Made by a program: the position numbers and the translations under genes
DNA from: Alphaproteobacteria bacterium
GTDB taxonomy: Bacteria > Pseudomonadota > Alphaproteobacteria > DSM-16000 > Inquilinaceae
NCBI GenBank assembly: GCA_028277405.1
Contig: JANQGH010000100.1
Span: 372,001-436,000, forward strand
Length of the DNA stretch: 64,000 nucleotides
Direction of reading: 5' to 3'
Notes under the pieces: generated by a model
What the model saw: only the letters and a program-made list of their open reading frames with translations
Told to the model about the DNA's origin: nothing
The model's database searches: none
Part shown: one piece after another, positions 1 through 9,036 of the stretch
How positions within the stretch are numbered: the stretch's first letter is position 1
How the letters are laid out: every line of letters begins with the position of its first letter

Positions 1-112
1 TGAAGGCGAAGACGAGATAGAGCGCGATCGCCGGGAACAGGAACAGCCCGGCGGTCAGCCAGGCCTGCCTTTTGCGGCGGCCCGGCGACCATCGCCTGGA
101 TGAGGCGGCCAT
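1..112 (-). CDS. Sugar ABC transporter permease, N-terminal fragment
   Basis: The start codon and first 37 or so residues are inside the window and the rest lies beyond base 1. A short basic N-terminus (RRWSPGRRKRQ) precedes a hydrophobic segment containing LFLFPAIALYLVF, the typical first membrane helix of MalF/UgpA-type permeases. It begins 24 bases after the stop of the solute-binding protein gene on the same strand, the usual binding-protein-then-permease order of a CUT1 operon. The family call rests on a short segment and on context. Confidence 0.7.
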   Translation of the reverse strand, partial: MAASSRRWSPGRRKRQAWLTAGLFLFPAIALYLVFAF

Positions 113-136
113 GGGGTGAGGCTCAGCGTGTGTCGA

Positions 137-1453
137 TCAGTTGTCCGCGACGCCACCGGGCATGAGGATCGCGCCGTCGGCCTTTGCGGCCTCCCATTCC
201 GCCTGGATGGCTTCGACGAACTGCTCCGGCGTCATCACCCCCAGCATCAGGGCTTGCAGACCGTCATAGGTGACATTGGTCATGCTGGCCGGCGTCACCG
301 TGTCGAGAAAGGCATGGATCGTGCCGTTCGGCCGGTGTGAATCGATCTGCGCGCGCAGATCGGCCGTGATCGCCGGTAAGGTACTGTCGGGTAGAAGCTC
401 GGTCAGCGAGCCGATCGGGATCGTGCCGTTGTTCAGCAGCATCAGCCGGCTGTCGTTGTTGAAGAAGAAGAAATCGAGAATGTCGGCGGAAACGTCCAGA
501 TGCTCGCTGTTGGCATTGACATAGAAGCCGGAGCCGATGTCCTCGGTCGGGTGAATGGCCTGATCATCGGCCATGGGCGGCACCTGGAAGGTGCCGTAGT
601 CGGCAATGCCGTCGCCCAGAGACTGGACCGCGCCCGGCACGATCCAGGGGCCGGTAAAGGTCATCGGAATGTCCCCGGCCCAGAAGCTGTCCATGATTTC
701 GGCATAGCCGTTGGCGACCGGGTTGGGGCCGAAATAGCCTTCCTCGGTCATTTGCTGCAGCAGGGCCGACGCATCCACGAAGGCCGCCTCGGTCCAGGCA
801 CCGTCGCCGAACATTACGTCTTCGACGCCGGCGGGGGAGGCGAAGCGGCCGAACAGCATCGACTGCCAATGGGAAATCGGCCAGCGGTCGGCCGCACCCA
901 GGCCGATCGGCGTGTCATAGCCGGCCTCGATCAAAGCCTCTACCGTAGCCTCGAAGTCGGCCCAGGTTTCGGGCACGTCCAGGCCGAGCTCGTCAAAGAT
1001 CGCCCGGTTGTAGAACATAGCCGTGTTCTCGACCTCGTTCCCTACGGCCCACAGCCGCCCGTCCGACGAGGTCGTGTTCTCGATCGACTCCGGGATCATC
1101 GCGTCCCAGCCATACTGGCGATAGTACGGCGTCAGGTCGGCGACCAAGCCGCCATTGATGATCGCCGCCGGCTGCCCTGGTCCGGTCCCGTACATGAAGA
1201 CGTCCGGCCCCTCGCCGCCGGACAGCGACGGCACCAGCACCGGGTTGAACAGGTCCGAGCCGACCTTGGTCACGTTGATCTGAACGTCTGGGTTGGCGGC
1301 CATATAGGCGGCGGCGAGATCGTCATAGACGTTCGCCGTGCCCGGTTCGCCGCCCACCCAGATCTCGATTTCCGTCTGGGCCAGTGCGGAGATTGCCATG
1401 GTACCCGACAGGGCCGTAGCCGCGACCACAAGGCTGATGTGGCGTTTGATCAT
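137..1453 (-). CDS. Extracellular sugar-binding protein (ABC, CUT1 type)
   Basis: A 438-residue periplasmic substrate receptor of family 1. The N-terminus (MIKRH, then a hydrophobic stretch ending in ALAQ) is a Sec signal peptide. The mature part starts TEIEIWVGGEP and contains typical receptor segments such as MFYNRAIFDELGL and FTGPWIVPGA. I chose the ATG at 1453 because GGGAGGA lies a normal distance upstream; an ATG three codons earlier sits too close to that site. It is first in an operon with the permease cut by the window edge. LacI-type operators overlap the promoter, so sugar induction is likely. The substrate cannot be read from the sequence; the nearby ThuA-like and esterase genes suggest a plant- or algal-type saccharide. 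Confidence 0.88.
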   Translation of the reverse strand: MIKRHISLVVAATALSGTMAISALAQTEIEIWVGGEPGTANVYDDLAAAYMAANPDVQINVTKVGSDLFNPVLVPSLSGGEGPDVFMYGTGPGQPAAIINGGLVADLTPYYRQYGWDAMIPESIENTTSSDGRLWAVGNEVENTAMFYNRAIFDELGLDVPETWADFEATVEALIEAGYDTPIGLGAADRWPISHWQSMLFGRFASPAGVEDVMFGDGAWTEAAFVDASALLQQMTEEGYFGPNPVANGYAEIMDSFWAGDIPMTFTGPWIVPGAVQSLGDGIADYGTFQVPPMADDQAIHPTEDIGSGFYVNANSEHLDVSADILDFFFFNNDSRLMLLNNGTIPIGSLTELLPDSTLPAITADLRAQIDSHRPNGTIHAFLDTVTPASMTNVTYDGLQALMLGVMTPEQFVEAIQAEWEAAKADGAILMPGGVADN

Positions 1454-1547
1454 CGTGTCCATTCCTCCCGTTAACGCGAGCGACTGAGGGCCTCGCGCTT
1501 GGTTGCAACTCTTTGGATAGAGCCGTCTCAATCGTAATTATGAGGCA

Positions 1548-1584
1548 AATGTATCCGGTTACATTGCCGATGTAAACGGTTACT
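1548..1584 (-). promoter_or_regulatory. Promoter overlapped by two LacI-type operators
   Basis: On the minus strand TTTACA (1576-1571) and TACATT (1553-1548) are separated by 17 nt, a good sigma-70 geometry for the sugar-binding-protein operon. Two LacI-family-like near-palindromes coincide with these elements: TGTATCCGGTTACA at 1550-1563 and TGTAAACGGTTACT at 1571-1584. Their centres are 21 bp apart, two helical turns. The LacI gene at 2456-3484 is the obvious candidate repressor. The divergent ThuA-like gene starts at 1652 and may be co-controlled. Confidence 0.7.
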
Positions 1585-1651
1585 TATTGAGTTTTGCCTT
1601 TCTGTGCGCGATCGCACTAAAGTGCCGCGCCGACACCAAGAGAGGACTGGA

Positions 1652-2437
1652 ATGACCATTCGCGTGCTTGTCTGGGGCGAGAACGTCCACGAGCGAACCA
1701 ACAAGGCCGTTGCCTCGATCTATCCGACTGGGATGCACAGCTGCATCGCGGACGGATTGAACGAAGACGCCGGCCTATCCGCGTCGACCGCCGTCTTGCA
1801 GGACGATCAGCACGGGTTGACCGAAGCGGTATTGGCCGAAACGGATGTTCTGTTCTGGTGGGGTCATGCCGCCCATGGCGACGTCGCGGACGACGTGGTC
1901 GAACGCGTCGCCGCCCATGTCTGGCAAGGGATGGGCCTTGTCTGCCTGCACTCTGCCCACTTTTCAAAGATCTTCCGCAGGATTACCGGCGCCCCGTGCT
2001 CGCTGCGCTGGCGCGAGGCCGGCGAGCGGGAACGGGTCTGGGTCTGTAATCCCCAGCATCCGATCGCCGAGGGCGTCGGCCCCTGTCTCGAAATCCCCAA
2101 CTCCGAAATGTATGGCGAGCCGTTCACGGTGCCGGAGCCCGATGAGACCGTGTTTGTCTCGTGGTACGAGGGCGGCGAGGTGTTCCGTTCGGGCCTGACG
2201 TTCAAGCGGGGCAACGGCCGGATCTTCTATTTCGGTCCCGGCCACGAAACCTACCCGATCTACTGGAACGAGGGGGTCAAGCGGGTCCTGAAGAACGCCG
2301 CCAAATGGGCGGTCAATCCCTTGGGGCGCTGGCAGGACATTGACAACGCCGCGAATGTGCCGGTTGCCGAGGCGCGCGAACCGCTTCAGGTCAAAGGTCC
2401 CAAACTGCACGAAGAGGGTGAGGCTGGGTTCCGCTGA
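1652..2437 (+). CDS. ThuA-like domain protein
   Basis: A 261-residue cytoplasmic protein of the ThuA family (glutamine-amidotransferase-like fold, linked to trehalose or other sugar use in rhizobia). It opens with MTIRVLVWGENVHERTN and carries LFWWGHAAHGDV, GLVCLHSAHFSKIF and FYFGPGHETYPIYWN, which fit ThuA-type proteins. The start at 1652 follows an AGAGG site. The gene is divergent from the sugar ABC operon across the LacI-type operators, so it probably modifies the imported sugar; ThuA relatives have been tied to 3-keto-sugar formation. The exact reaction is unproven. Confidence 0.8.
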   Translation: MTIRVLVWGENVHERTNKAVASIYPTGMHSCIADGLNEDAGLSASTAVLQDDQHGLTEAVLAETDVLFWWGHAAHGDVADDVVERVAAHVWQGMGLVCLHSAHFSKIFRRITGAPCSLRWREAGERERVWVCNPQHPIAEGVGPCLEIPNSEMYGEPFTVPEPDETVFVSWYEGGEVFRSGLTFKRGNGRIFYFGPGHETYPIYWNEGVKRVLKNAAKWAVNPLGRWQDIDNAANVPVAEAREPLQVKGPKLHEEGEAGFR

Positions 2438-2455
2438 CCAATCCCATGCGGTCGC

Positions 2456-3484
2456 CTACCGGGGCGGCGGCGCGGTCGTCTGGCGGACGATGAGTTCGGT
2501 CGGCATATCGATGTTCCGCTGTACCCGGTCGCCGGAACCGACCTGCAACAGCAACTGCTGGCAGGCGGTCGCCCCCCACAGCCGGCGCGGCAGGTGGATG
2601 GTGGTCAGCGCCGGGGTCACGACCTTGGCGTAGTTCATGTCGTCATAGCCGACCACGGACACCTGCTCGGGCACGCGCAGGCCCAGATTGCGCAGAGCGT
2701 GCAATGCGCCCATCGCCATTTCATCGCTGTGGGCAAAGATGGCGGTCGGCGGGTCGTCACGCGTCATCAGGGTCGTGGTCAGCGCACGGGCGGACTCGAT
2801 CGTCATGCGGCCCGTAACGATCATATCGTCGGGGATCACGCCGCCCGCCTGCCTGACGAGGTCAGCAAACCCGGCCAGACGATCGGCGAACCCCCGGATC
2901 GACAAGCTGCCGCAAATCACTGCCATGCGGCGGTGTCCGAGGCCCAGCAGATGTTCGGCCGCCAGTTGCGAAGACCGGTAATTGTCGATTCTGACCGTCG
3001 GGACATCCAAGCCATCGAGATCGGCGCAGGAAACGACCGGAGGCAACATGCTTGACGGCGAACGGGCAAACGGCTCGGCCAGACTTTCGGGGCAAAAGCC
3101 CGTGTTGATGATCAGCCCGTCCGCGCGGCCGGTCAGCAGCATGCCGACATAGGTTTCCTCGCTGGTGGCGTCGCCGGCCGTGTCGCCGATCAGCAGGATA
3201 TAGCCGTCCGCCCTGGCCCGTTCCTCAATGCCCTTGAAGAACTCCGAATAGAACGGGTTGGCGATGTCGGAGACCAGAACGATGATCGCATAGGTCCGCC
3301 CATGGCGGAAATCCACGGCCCGCATGTTCAGGCGATAGCCCAGCCGGTCCGCCAGATCCAGGACCCGCGTCCTGGTCGGTTCGGCGACCTGGTCCGGCTT
3401 GGCGAAGGCGCGCGACACGGTTGCCGTCGAGACGCCGGCGATCCGGGCAATGTCCCGGATGGTCGGGTTCTTTACCTTGCTCAT
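2456..3484 (-). CDS. LacI-family transcriptional regulator
   Basis: A 342-residue repressor. The N-terminal helix-turn-helix (TIRDIARIAGVSTATVSRAF, about residues 8-27) is followed by the hinge region and a periplasmic-binding-like effector domain containing IIVLVSDIANPFYSEFFKGIE and VVGYDDMNYAKVVTPALTT. The family usually binds a sugar as inducer. It is convergent with the ThuA-like gene (18 bp between the stops), and LacI-type operators lie about 0.9 kb away at 1550-1584, so it probably controls the sugar transporter and ThuA-like gene. The divergent esterase at 3670 may also be a target, although no clear operator was found before it. Confidence 0.93.
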   Translation of the reverse strand: MSKVKNPTIRDIARIAGVSTATVSRAFAKPDQVAEPTRTRVLDLADRLGYRLNMRAVDFRHGRTYAIIVLVSDIANPFYSEFFKGIEERARADGYILLIGDTAGDATSEETYVGMLLTGRADGLIINTGFCPESLAEPFARSPSSMLPPVVSCADLDGLDVPTVRIDNYRSSQLAAEHLLGLGHRRMAVICGSLSIRGFADRLAGFADLVRQAGGVIPDDMIVTGRMTIESARALTTTLMTRDDPPTAIFAHSDEMAMGALHALRNLGLRVPEQVSVVGYDDMNYAKVVTPALTTIHLPRRLWGATACQQLLLQVGSGDRVQRNIDMPTELIVRQTTAPPPR

Positions 3485-3669
3485 GCACCCTGCCGTTCGC
3501 GTTCGTCCTCAGTCGTGCAACGCGGCTGCGGCAGCCGTCAAGGGCCGATCGGGGATGGCATTGCGCCCGTGGGCCGCCGGCGGCGCGAAAAACGCCAAGA
3601 ATTTCGGCTTGGCTGGCGGCCTTGTTGGCCCGATGATTTCGAGCCCCTCGTCGTTCTGTCAAGGCCATC

Positions 3670-4815
3670 ATGAAGTTGCCGCCCCTCATGCAGCGCCCCG
3701 ACGGCCAACCCGTCGTGACGGCCGAGGACCGCGCGCTGTGCCGCGCGGCGTGGCTTCAGACGTTCGCCGATCACCTGTACGGCCCCATTCCCGAGGCACC
3801 GGAGCGGCTCGACGTCCGACGCGAACGGTTTGGCGCGGGCGAGCGGCTTGTCATCGAGGTGACGCTTGCCGGGCAGGCCTTTGCGGTGGACGCGGCGCTG
3901 TGGTTGCCGGAGGACCGAAAGGGCCGGGTTCCGATCATCATCGGCCTCGGTTTTCTCGGACCGATCGGGGCCGCCGAAGGTGCCGGGTTTCCGATCGACA
4001 ATGCAGCGGTGATCGAGCGATCGATTGCCGACACATTGCGCGGCGGCCGCCTTGCCGAAGCCAATCGCGGCCAGCATACGGACCGCTGGCCGATCCGGTC
4101 TCTCTTGCAGGCCGGCTACGGCGTGTTGCTGTCCTGCTACGGCTCGTGGGTTGCCGATCATCCTAGAAAGTGGAGGAGCGCTCAGCTCGGTCGCGCGGCG
4201 CGATCGTGCGCCAGAACGGGCGCCATATCCCTTTGGGCGTGGGCCTATCAGCGGCTGGTCGATGTCGCGTGTCGGCTCGACGAAATCGACCGCGACCGTG
4301 TCGTGCTCGTGGGCCACTCACGGCTTGGCAAGGCCGCGCTGTGGGCGGCAGCGAACGACGAGCGCGTCCATGCCGCCTTGATCAACAATTCCGGCTGTGC
4401 CGGGGCCAGCCTGACGCGACATCCGGGCGGCGAAACGCTGTCGAAGCTGATCCGCTTTTCGCATTGGACGGTGCTGGACAAGAAGACGGCCGCCGACCCG
4501 GCGCAACTGCCCGTCGACCAACACCAACTGATCGCCTGCCTGGCGCCTCGCAAGGTCTACATCGCCTCGGCGTCCGAGGATGCATGGGCCGATCCCGAGG
4601 GCGAGTATCTCGCCCTAAAGGCTGCCGCACCGTTCTGGGCCACGGACAGCCTTCCTCCGCTGGAGGCCGTATGGCGGCCCGGGCGCCGGGTCTGGTCCGG
4701 CCAACTCGGCTGGCACCTGCGACCGGGGCCGCATGACATGACGTCTTGGGACTGGCGGCGGTTTCTCGCCTTCCTGGCGCAAGACGGTCGGGACGCTAAC
4801 GCAAATCGTCGATGA
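3670..4815 (+). CDS. CE15-like alpha/beta hydrolase (glucuronoyl-esterase type)
   Basis: A 381-residue alpha/beta hydrolase resembling bacterial proteins annotated as glucuronoyl or acetylxylan esterases. Visible signatures are GHSRLGKAALWAAANDERV with nucleophile Ser217, the block NNSGCAGASLTRHPGGE, the segment LPVDQHQLIACLAPRKVYI, an acidic patch SEDAWADPEGEY, and the C-terminal RPGPHDMTSWDW with catalytic-type His355. CE15 enzymes cleave esters between glucuronic acid and lignin or other alcohols. No signal peptide is evident, so it may act on imported oligosaccharides. The ribosome site is weak. Its tail overlaps the convergent M14 gene by 20 bp. The segment around residues 165-195 fits the family less well. 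Confidence 0.75.
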   Translation: MKLPPLMQRPDGQPVVTAEDRALCRAAWLQTFADHLYGPIPEAPERLDVRRERFGAGERLVIEVTLAGQAFAVDAALWLPEDRKGRVPIIIGLGFLGPIGAAEGAGFPIDNAAVIERSIADTLRGGRLAEANRGQHTDRWPIRSLLQAGYGVLLSCYGSWVADHPRKWRSAQLGRAARSCARTGAISLWAWAYQRLVDVACRLDEIDRDRVVLVGHSRLGKAALWAAANDERVHAALINNSGCAGASLTRHPGGETLSKLIRFSHWTVLDKKTAADPAQLPVDQHQLIACLAPRKVYIASASEDAWADPEGEYLALKAAAPFWATDSLPPLEAVWRPGRRVWSGQLGWHLRPGPHDMTSWDWRRFLAFLAQDGRDANANRR

Positions 4816-5950
4816 TCGCGTAAAGCGCGTCGAGCGTTGACAGGCCGAACCTATGGGAACGCGCCGGCGACCAGCCATGAAGAGGGTCGGGCGTCTTGGC
4901 GGTGTCCTTGAACAGCAGTTCGTAGAGCAACGCGACGGCGTCAAAGGCCTCACCCAGATAGTTCCAGGACATGGACAGGTCCGCCTCGCCGGGGCCGGGG
5001 CCGCCACCCGGATAGGGCCAGCCGACCTCGAAGTCCGGATTGGCCTGGGCCAGCGCCGCCTCGTAGCGTCTCCACAACGCCGTCTGCTTGTCGGTCAGCG
5101 ACGGCAGGCCCAGCGGTCCGCCGAGGAAGTTGTGCGTTCCGTTCCAGCCATGGATGTCCAGCGACCAGTCGAGCCCCGTCTCGTGCATGGCGTCCCGCAC
5201 CAGATGGATTTCCGGGCTGGTTTCCATCGAGGGATCGGACCAGACGCGGTTCAGATTGATGCCGGCGGCGTTGGTCCGCGTGTTGCCACGTATGCTGCCG
5301 TCCGGGTTCAGGTTGGGCGCGACGTAGAACACGGCACGGTCAAGCAGCGCACGGGCCAGCGGATCGTCCGGATCAATCAGCCGGTCGACGATGCCTTCGA
5401 CACAGAACGGCCCCATGGTCTCGTTCGGGTGCTGGCGCGTCGTGATCCAGCAGGCGCGCTTGTTGGGCCCGGGCGAGCCGAACTGCAGCATGTCGATATC
5501 GCGCCCCTCGACCGATTGGCCCAGCACGGTCAGGCTGGCGCGCGGCGACCGCAGGGCCTTGGCGGTGAACCGGTACTGGCGCTCCAGCGGATAGGGCGCG
5601 AAGGCGGCGACATAGACGCTGTCCCGCTTCGGCGTCAGGCGTATCGTCAGGGCATCGCCCTCCAGCACCGTCGGCACACGCAGCCAGGTCTCGCGGTCGT
5701 ACGACGCCACGGCCTGATAGTCCGCCCAGGGGGCCGGCATGCCAACCAGGTCACGGCTGGTATTGGCGTCCTCGGCATTCACGATGCGGATCGTACAATC
5801 CCGGTCGCGCGCGCCGGTCAGGCGGAAATAGAACCATTGCTTGAAGTCCGACGCGTTGTCGTCCGCCAGCGCCAGCCGGATATCGTCCGGATCTTTCGCG
5901 TCGACGATATCGATGTGCCCGCCATCGAATGTGCTGCTGATGCCGATCAT
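4796..5950 (-). CDS. M14-family zinc carboxypeptidase
   Basis: A 384-residue cytosolic metallocarboxypeptidase. An N-terminal beta-rich domain (about 1-130, with SDFKQWFYFRLTG) precedes the catalytic domain, as in cytosolic-carboxypeptidase-like M14 enzymes. Zinc ligands are visible as HPNE (His174, Glu177) and DIHGW (His267); substrate-binding segments APNLNPDGSIRGNTRTN and GINLNRVW are also typical. A late YELLFKD may supply the catalytic glutamate. I chose ATG 5950, which has GAGGGGA upstream, over an in-frame ATG at 6001. It is divergent from the Opp/Dpp ATPase genes, which fits trimming of imported peptides. It could instead act on another amide. Confidence 0.86.
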   Translation of the reverse strand: MIGISSTFDGGHIDIVDAKDPDDIRLALADDNASDFKQWFYFRLTGARDRDCTIRIVNAEDANTSRDLVGMPAPWADYQAVASYDRETWLRVPTVLEGDALTIRLTPKRDSVYVAAFAPYPLERQYRFTAKALRSPRASLTVLGQSVEGRDIDMLQFGSPGPNKRACWITTRQHPNETMGPFCVEGIVDRLIDPDDPLARALLDRAVFYVAPNLNPDGSIRGNTRTNAAGINLNRVWSDPSMETSPEIHLVRDAMHETGLDWSLDIHGWNGTHNFLGGPLGLPSLTDKQTALWRRYEAALAQANPDFEVGWPYPGGGPGPGEADLSMSWNYLGEAFDAVALLYELLFKDTAKTPDPLHGWSPARSHRFGLSTLDALYAIIDDLR

Positions 5951-6052
5951 GGTGCTTTGGTCCCCTCGCTTGCCCCGGTCTGGCGCTTTTGCCAGGATCA
6001 TGATGGTATAGTATGAACGCGCGGATCAATCGCCCATGACGAGGTCATCTCG

Positions 6053-7075
6053 GTGACCGACGACGACCTGACCACGGCAGACGGCCCCGAGCCGCTGCTG
6101 TTGGAGGTCCGCGACCTTCGCACCTCGTTCGAGGTCGATGGCGTGCGCGTGCCGGCCGTCGATGGCGTCTCGTTCTCGGTGCGGCCCGGGCATACGGTCT
6201 GCATTGTCGGCGAGTCCGGGTCGGGGAAAAGCGTCACGGCGCTTTCCATCATGCGCCTGATCGCCGAGCCGCCGGGCAAGATCGAAACGGGTCAGGTGCT
6301 GTTCAACGGCACCGATCTGCTTGGGCTCAGCGAGGCCGAGATGCGCGCCCTGCGCGGCGACCGGCTGGCGATGATCTTTCAGGAGCCGATGACCTCGCTG
6401 AACCCCGCCTTCACGGTCGGCGACCAGATCGCCGAGGGCCTGCTGCGCCATCGCGACATGACGCCAGCCCAGGCGCGCGACCGGGCGATCGACATGCTGA
6501 AGCGGGCGCGCATTCCCTCGCCCGAAGAGCGGGTCGACCAGTATCCGCACCAGATGTCCGGCGGCATGCGCCAGCGGGCGATGATCGCCATGGCCATGGC
6601 CTGCGACCCGCAGCTTTTGATCGCGGACGAGCCGACCACGGCGCTGGACGTCACCATCCAGGCCCAGATCCTGGACCTGATGCGCGCCCTGCGCGAGGAG
6701 ACCGGCGCGGCCATCCTGTTGATCACCCATGATCTCGGCGTCGTCGCGGAGGTCGCGGACGAAGTGGTCGTGATGTATGCCGGCAAGGTCGTTGAAAGGG
6801 CGCATGTCCAAACGCTGTTCAATGACCCCCAGCATCCCTACACGATCGGCCTGTTGAGCTCCGTGCCGCGCCTGCACGAGATCCAGGACGAGTTGCCGTC
6901 GATCGAGGGGGTTGTGCCGAACCCCGCGCAGATGCCGGCCGGCTGTCGGTTCCATCCGCGCTGCGTGCTGGCCGACGCCAAATGCGCCGCCGAACCGCCG
7001 CCGCTTCGCGCGGTTGGCGGTCACGATGTTGCCTGCTGGAAGGCACCGATCGAAGAACTGCAGGCCGCGAGTTGA
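6053..7075 (+). CDS. Oligopeptide/dipeptide ABC transporter ATPase (OppD type)
   Basis: A 340-residue ATP-binding subunit. Walker A GESGSGKS, signature MSGGMRQR and Walker B LLIADEPTTALD are intact. The C-terminal Opp extension (PYTIGLLSSVPR, then a Cys-containing CRFHPRC segment) is the family's Fe-S or peptide-transport tail. Translation starts at a GTG with GAGG upstream; no in-frame ATG fits. It overlaps the second ATPase by 4 nt. Both face the permease and binding-protein genes of the same system head-on, so the five-gene transporter is split between two strands. Confidence 0.92.
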   Translation: MTDDDLTTADGPEPLLLEVRDLRTSFEVDGVRVPAVDGVSFSVRPGHTVCIVGESGSGKSVTALSIMRLIAEPPGKIETGQVLFNGTDLLGLSEAEMRALRGDRLAMIFQEPMTSLNPAFTVGDQIAEGLLRHRDMTPAQARDRAIDMLKRARIPSPEERVDQYPHQMSGGMRQRAMIAMAMACDPQLLIADEPTTALDVTIQAQILDLMRALREETGAAILLITHDLGVVAEVADEVVVMYAGKVVERAHVQTLFNDPQHPYTIGLLSSVPRLHEIQDELPSIEGVVPNPAQMPAGCRFHPRCVLADAKCAAEPPPLRAVGGHDVACWKAPIEELQAAS

Positions 7076-8160
7076 CCGAGCAAGCGAACCCCCTGTTGCA
7101 GGTCCGGGGCCTGGTGAAGCATTTCCCGACCGGTGGCTTGTGGGTCGGTTCGCACGGGCGCCAGGCGGTGAAGGCGGTCGACGGGGTCGATCTGGATGTC
7201 GGTGCCGGGGCGACGCTCGGCATTGTCGGCGAAAGTGGCTGTGGCAAGTCGACCCTGGGCCGCCTGCTCTTGCGCCTGATCGAGCCGACGGCGGGACAGG
7301 TGCGGTTCGATGGCGAGGACATCCTGGCCATGAACGCGTCTGCCCTGCGCCGGGTCCGCCGGCGTATGCAGATGGTGTTTCAAGATCCCTTCTCGTCGCT
7401 GAACCCGCGCATGACCGTAGGCTCCGCCTTGGCCGAACCCTTGTCGCTGCACCGGGTCGTGCCGGCGGGACAGCGCCGCGATCGGGTGGCGGAGTTGCTG
7501 GATATGGTCGGGCTAGCGCCGGACCATGCGGGGCGATTCCCGCACGAGTTCTCCGGCGGTCAGCGTCAGCGCATCGGCATCGCAAGGGCGCTTGCCGTCG
7601 AGCCGCGCCTGATCATCGGCGACGAGCCGGTCTCCGCACTTGACGTGTCGATCCAGGCCCAGATCATCAACCTGCTGAAGGGGCTTCAAAAGCAACTGGA
7701 CCTGACCCTGATCGTCATCGCGCATGATCTGGCGGTGGTGAAGCACATCTCCGACCGGGTCGCGGTCATGTATCTGGGCCAGGTGGTTGAGCTAGCCGAT
7801 ACGTCCGACCTCTTTCACGAACCCCGGCACCCTTATACGCGGGCGTTGCTATCGGCCATTCCGCTGCCGGACCCTGGTCGGCGGAAGCGGGCGGAGCATC
7901 TGCAGGGCGACGTGCCCAGCCCCAGCAATCCGCCGACAGGGTGCCGGTTCCACACACGGTGCCCGCACGCGGTCGAGCGCTGCTCGATCGAGGCCCCGAC
8001 GCTGGAAACCGACAATTCCGGTCATGCGGTCGCGTGCCATCTGTGGCGCGAGCTGCCGGCGGCGGGCGCGGCGACCTTGTCGGAACCATCCGGCTCGGAC
8101 AATTTCCACAAGCGGGCCGCGATTCTGGAGGCCAGGCGCAAACAGCCGGCGCCCGCTTGA
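7072..8160 (+). CDS. Oligopeptide/dipeptide ABC transporter ATPase (OppF type)
   Basis: A 362-residue partner ATPase. Walker A is GESGCGKS, the signature is FSGGQRQRIGIARAL, Walker B is LIIGDEPVSALD, and the tail has PYTRALLSAIPLPDP and GCRFHTRCP. I place the start at TTG 7072, which forms a TTGA overlap with the upstream stop; residues upstream of that point would come from another frame of the first ATPase gene. The C-terminus is extended by about 30 residues beyond the usual Cys motif. Its stop at 8160 directly abuts the stop of the convergent permease gene. Confidence 0.9.
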   Translation: MTEQANPLLQVRGLVKHFPTGGLWVGSHGRQAVKAVDGVDLDVGAGATLGIVGESGCGKSTLGRLLLRLIEPTAGQVRFDGEDILAMNASALRRVRRRMQMVFQDPFSSLNPRMTVGSALAEPLSLHRVVPAGQRRDRVAELLDMVGLAPDHAGRFPHEFSGGQRQRIGIARALAVEPRLIIGDEPVSALDVSIQAQIINLLKGLQKQLDLTLIVIAHDLAVVKHISDRVAVMYLGQVVELADTSDLFHEPRHPYTRALLSAIPLPDPGRRKRAEHLQGDVPSPSNPPTGCRFHTRCPHAVERCSIEAPTLETDNSGHAVACHLWRELPAAGAATLSEPSGSDNFHKRAAILEARRKQPAPA

Positions 8161-9030
8161 CTATTCGTCCTTCGGGTCCAGCGCGTCGTGCAGGCCGTCG
8201 CCGAAGACGTTGAACGCCAGCACGGTCACGAAGATGGCGATGCCCGGCCAGATGGCCATTTCGGGCGCCTGATAGAGGAAGCTGCGCGCCGTGTTCAGCA
8301 TGCCGCCCCAGCTCGGCAAGGGCGGTTGCTGGCCCAGGCCGAGGAACGACAGGCTGGCTTCGGCAATGATCGCGATCGCGATCGTCAGGGTCGCCTGGAC
8401 CAGGATCGGCGGCAGAATGTTTGGGAAGATGTGCCGCAGCAAAATGATGACGTGCGGGGCGCCGATTGATCGCGCGGCTTGGACATAGTCCTCCAGGCGG
8501 ACGACCAATGTCTGGCCGCGCGCCAGCCGGGCGAAGACGGGCGAGGCCGACAGGCCGATGGCGATCATCGCGTTGGTCAGGCTGGGGCCCAGGAAGGCGG
8601 CGAGCGCTATGGCCAGGATGAGGAACGGGATCGCCAACACCGCGTCGGTGATGCGCATCATGACGGCGTCCAGCCAGCCGCCGACATAGCCGGAAATCAT
8701 GCCGAACGGCACGCCGATGCCGACCGCGATCAACACCGACACGACGCCGGCCATCAAGGAGGCGCGGGCGCCATAGATCAGCCGCGACAGGGAATCGCGC
8801 CCCAGATCGTCGGTGCCCAGCCAATGCTCAGCGGACGGGGCCTGCCGTACCTTGCCCCAGTCCGTCGCCGTCGGATCGTAGGGCGCCAGCAGCGGGGCGA
8901 AGATCGCGACCAGCACCGTGATCAGAATGACGACACCGCCGATCACCGCGGGCCGATTGCGGAAAAAACGGCGGAGAACGCGCGATCGCTGCCGCCGTTC
9001 CGGGACCTGGAGCGTGCCGGTTACCGCCAT
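8161..9030 (-). CDS. Oligopeptide/dipeptide ABC transporter permease (DppC type)
   Basis: A 289-residue inner-membrane permease. A short basic N-terminus is followed by the first helix (VIGGVVILITVLVAIFAPLL), then the DppC-type segment HWLGTDDLGRDSLSRLIYGARASL and the coupling-helix region AARSIGAPHVIILLRHIFPN (EAA-like loop). SFLGLGQQPPLPSWGGML near the end is diagnostic of the OppC/DppC family. It is second in a minus-strand operon, starting 7 bases after the DppB-type gene, and its stop abuts the OppF-type ATPase stop. Confidence 0.92.
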   Translation of the reverse strand: MAVTGTLQVPERRQRSRVLRRFFRNRPAVIGGVVILITVLVAIFAPLLAPYDPTATDWGKVRQAPSAEHWLGTDDLGRDSLSRLIYGARASLMAGVVSVLIAVGIGVPFGMISGYVGGWLDAVMMRITDAVLAIPFLILAIALAAFLGPSLTNAMIAIGLSASPVFARLARGQTLVVRLEDYVQAARSIGAPHVIILLRHIFPNILPPILVQATLTIAIAIIAEASLSFLGLGQQPPLPSWGGMLNTARSFLYQAPEMAIWPGIAIFVTVLAFNVFGDGLHDALDPKDE

Positions 9031-9036
9031 CGCCGC

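Noticed and set aside
500..1474. Long open frame (324 codons) opposite the sugar-binding-protein gene
   Set aside because: The minus-strand protein is a clear family member; the antisense frame is an artefact of high third-position GC. The same applies to long antisense frames at 6026-7585, 15100-16857, 17738-18730, 21655-23199 and 36452-38191.
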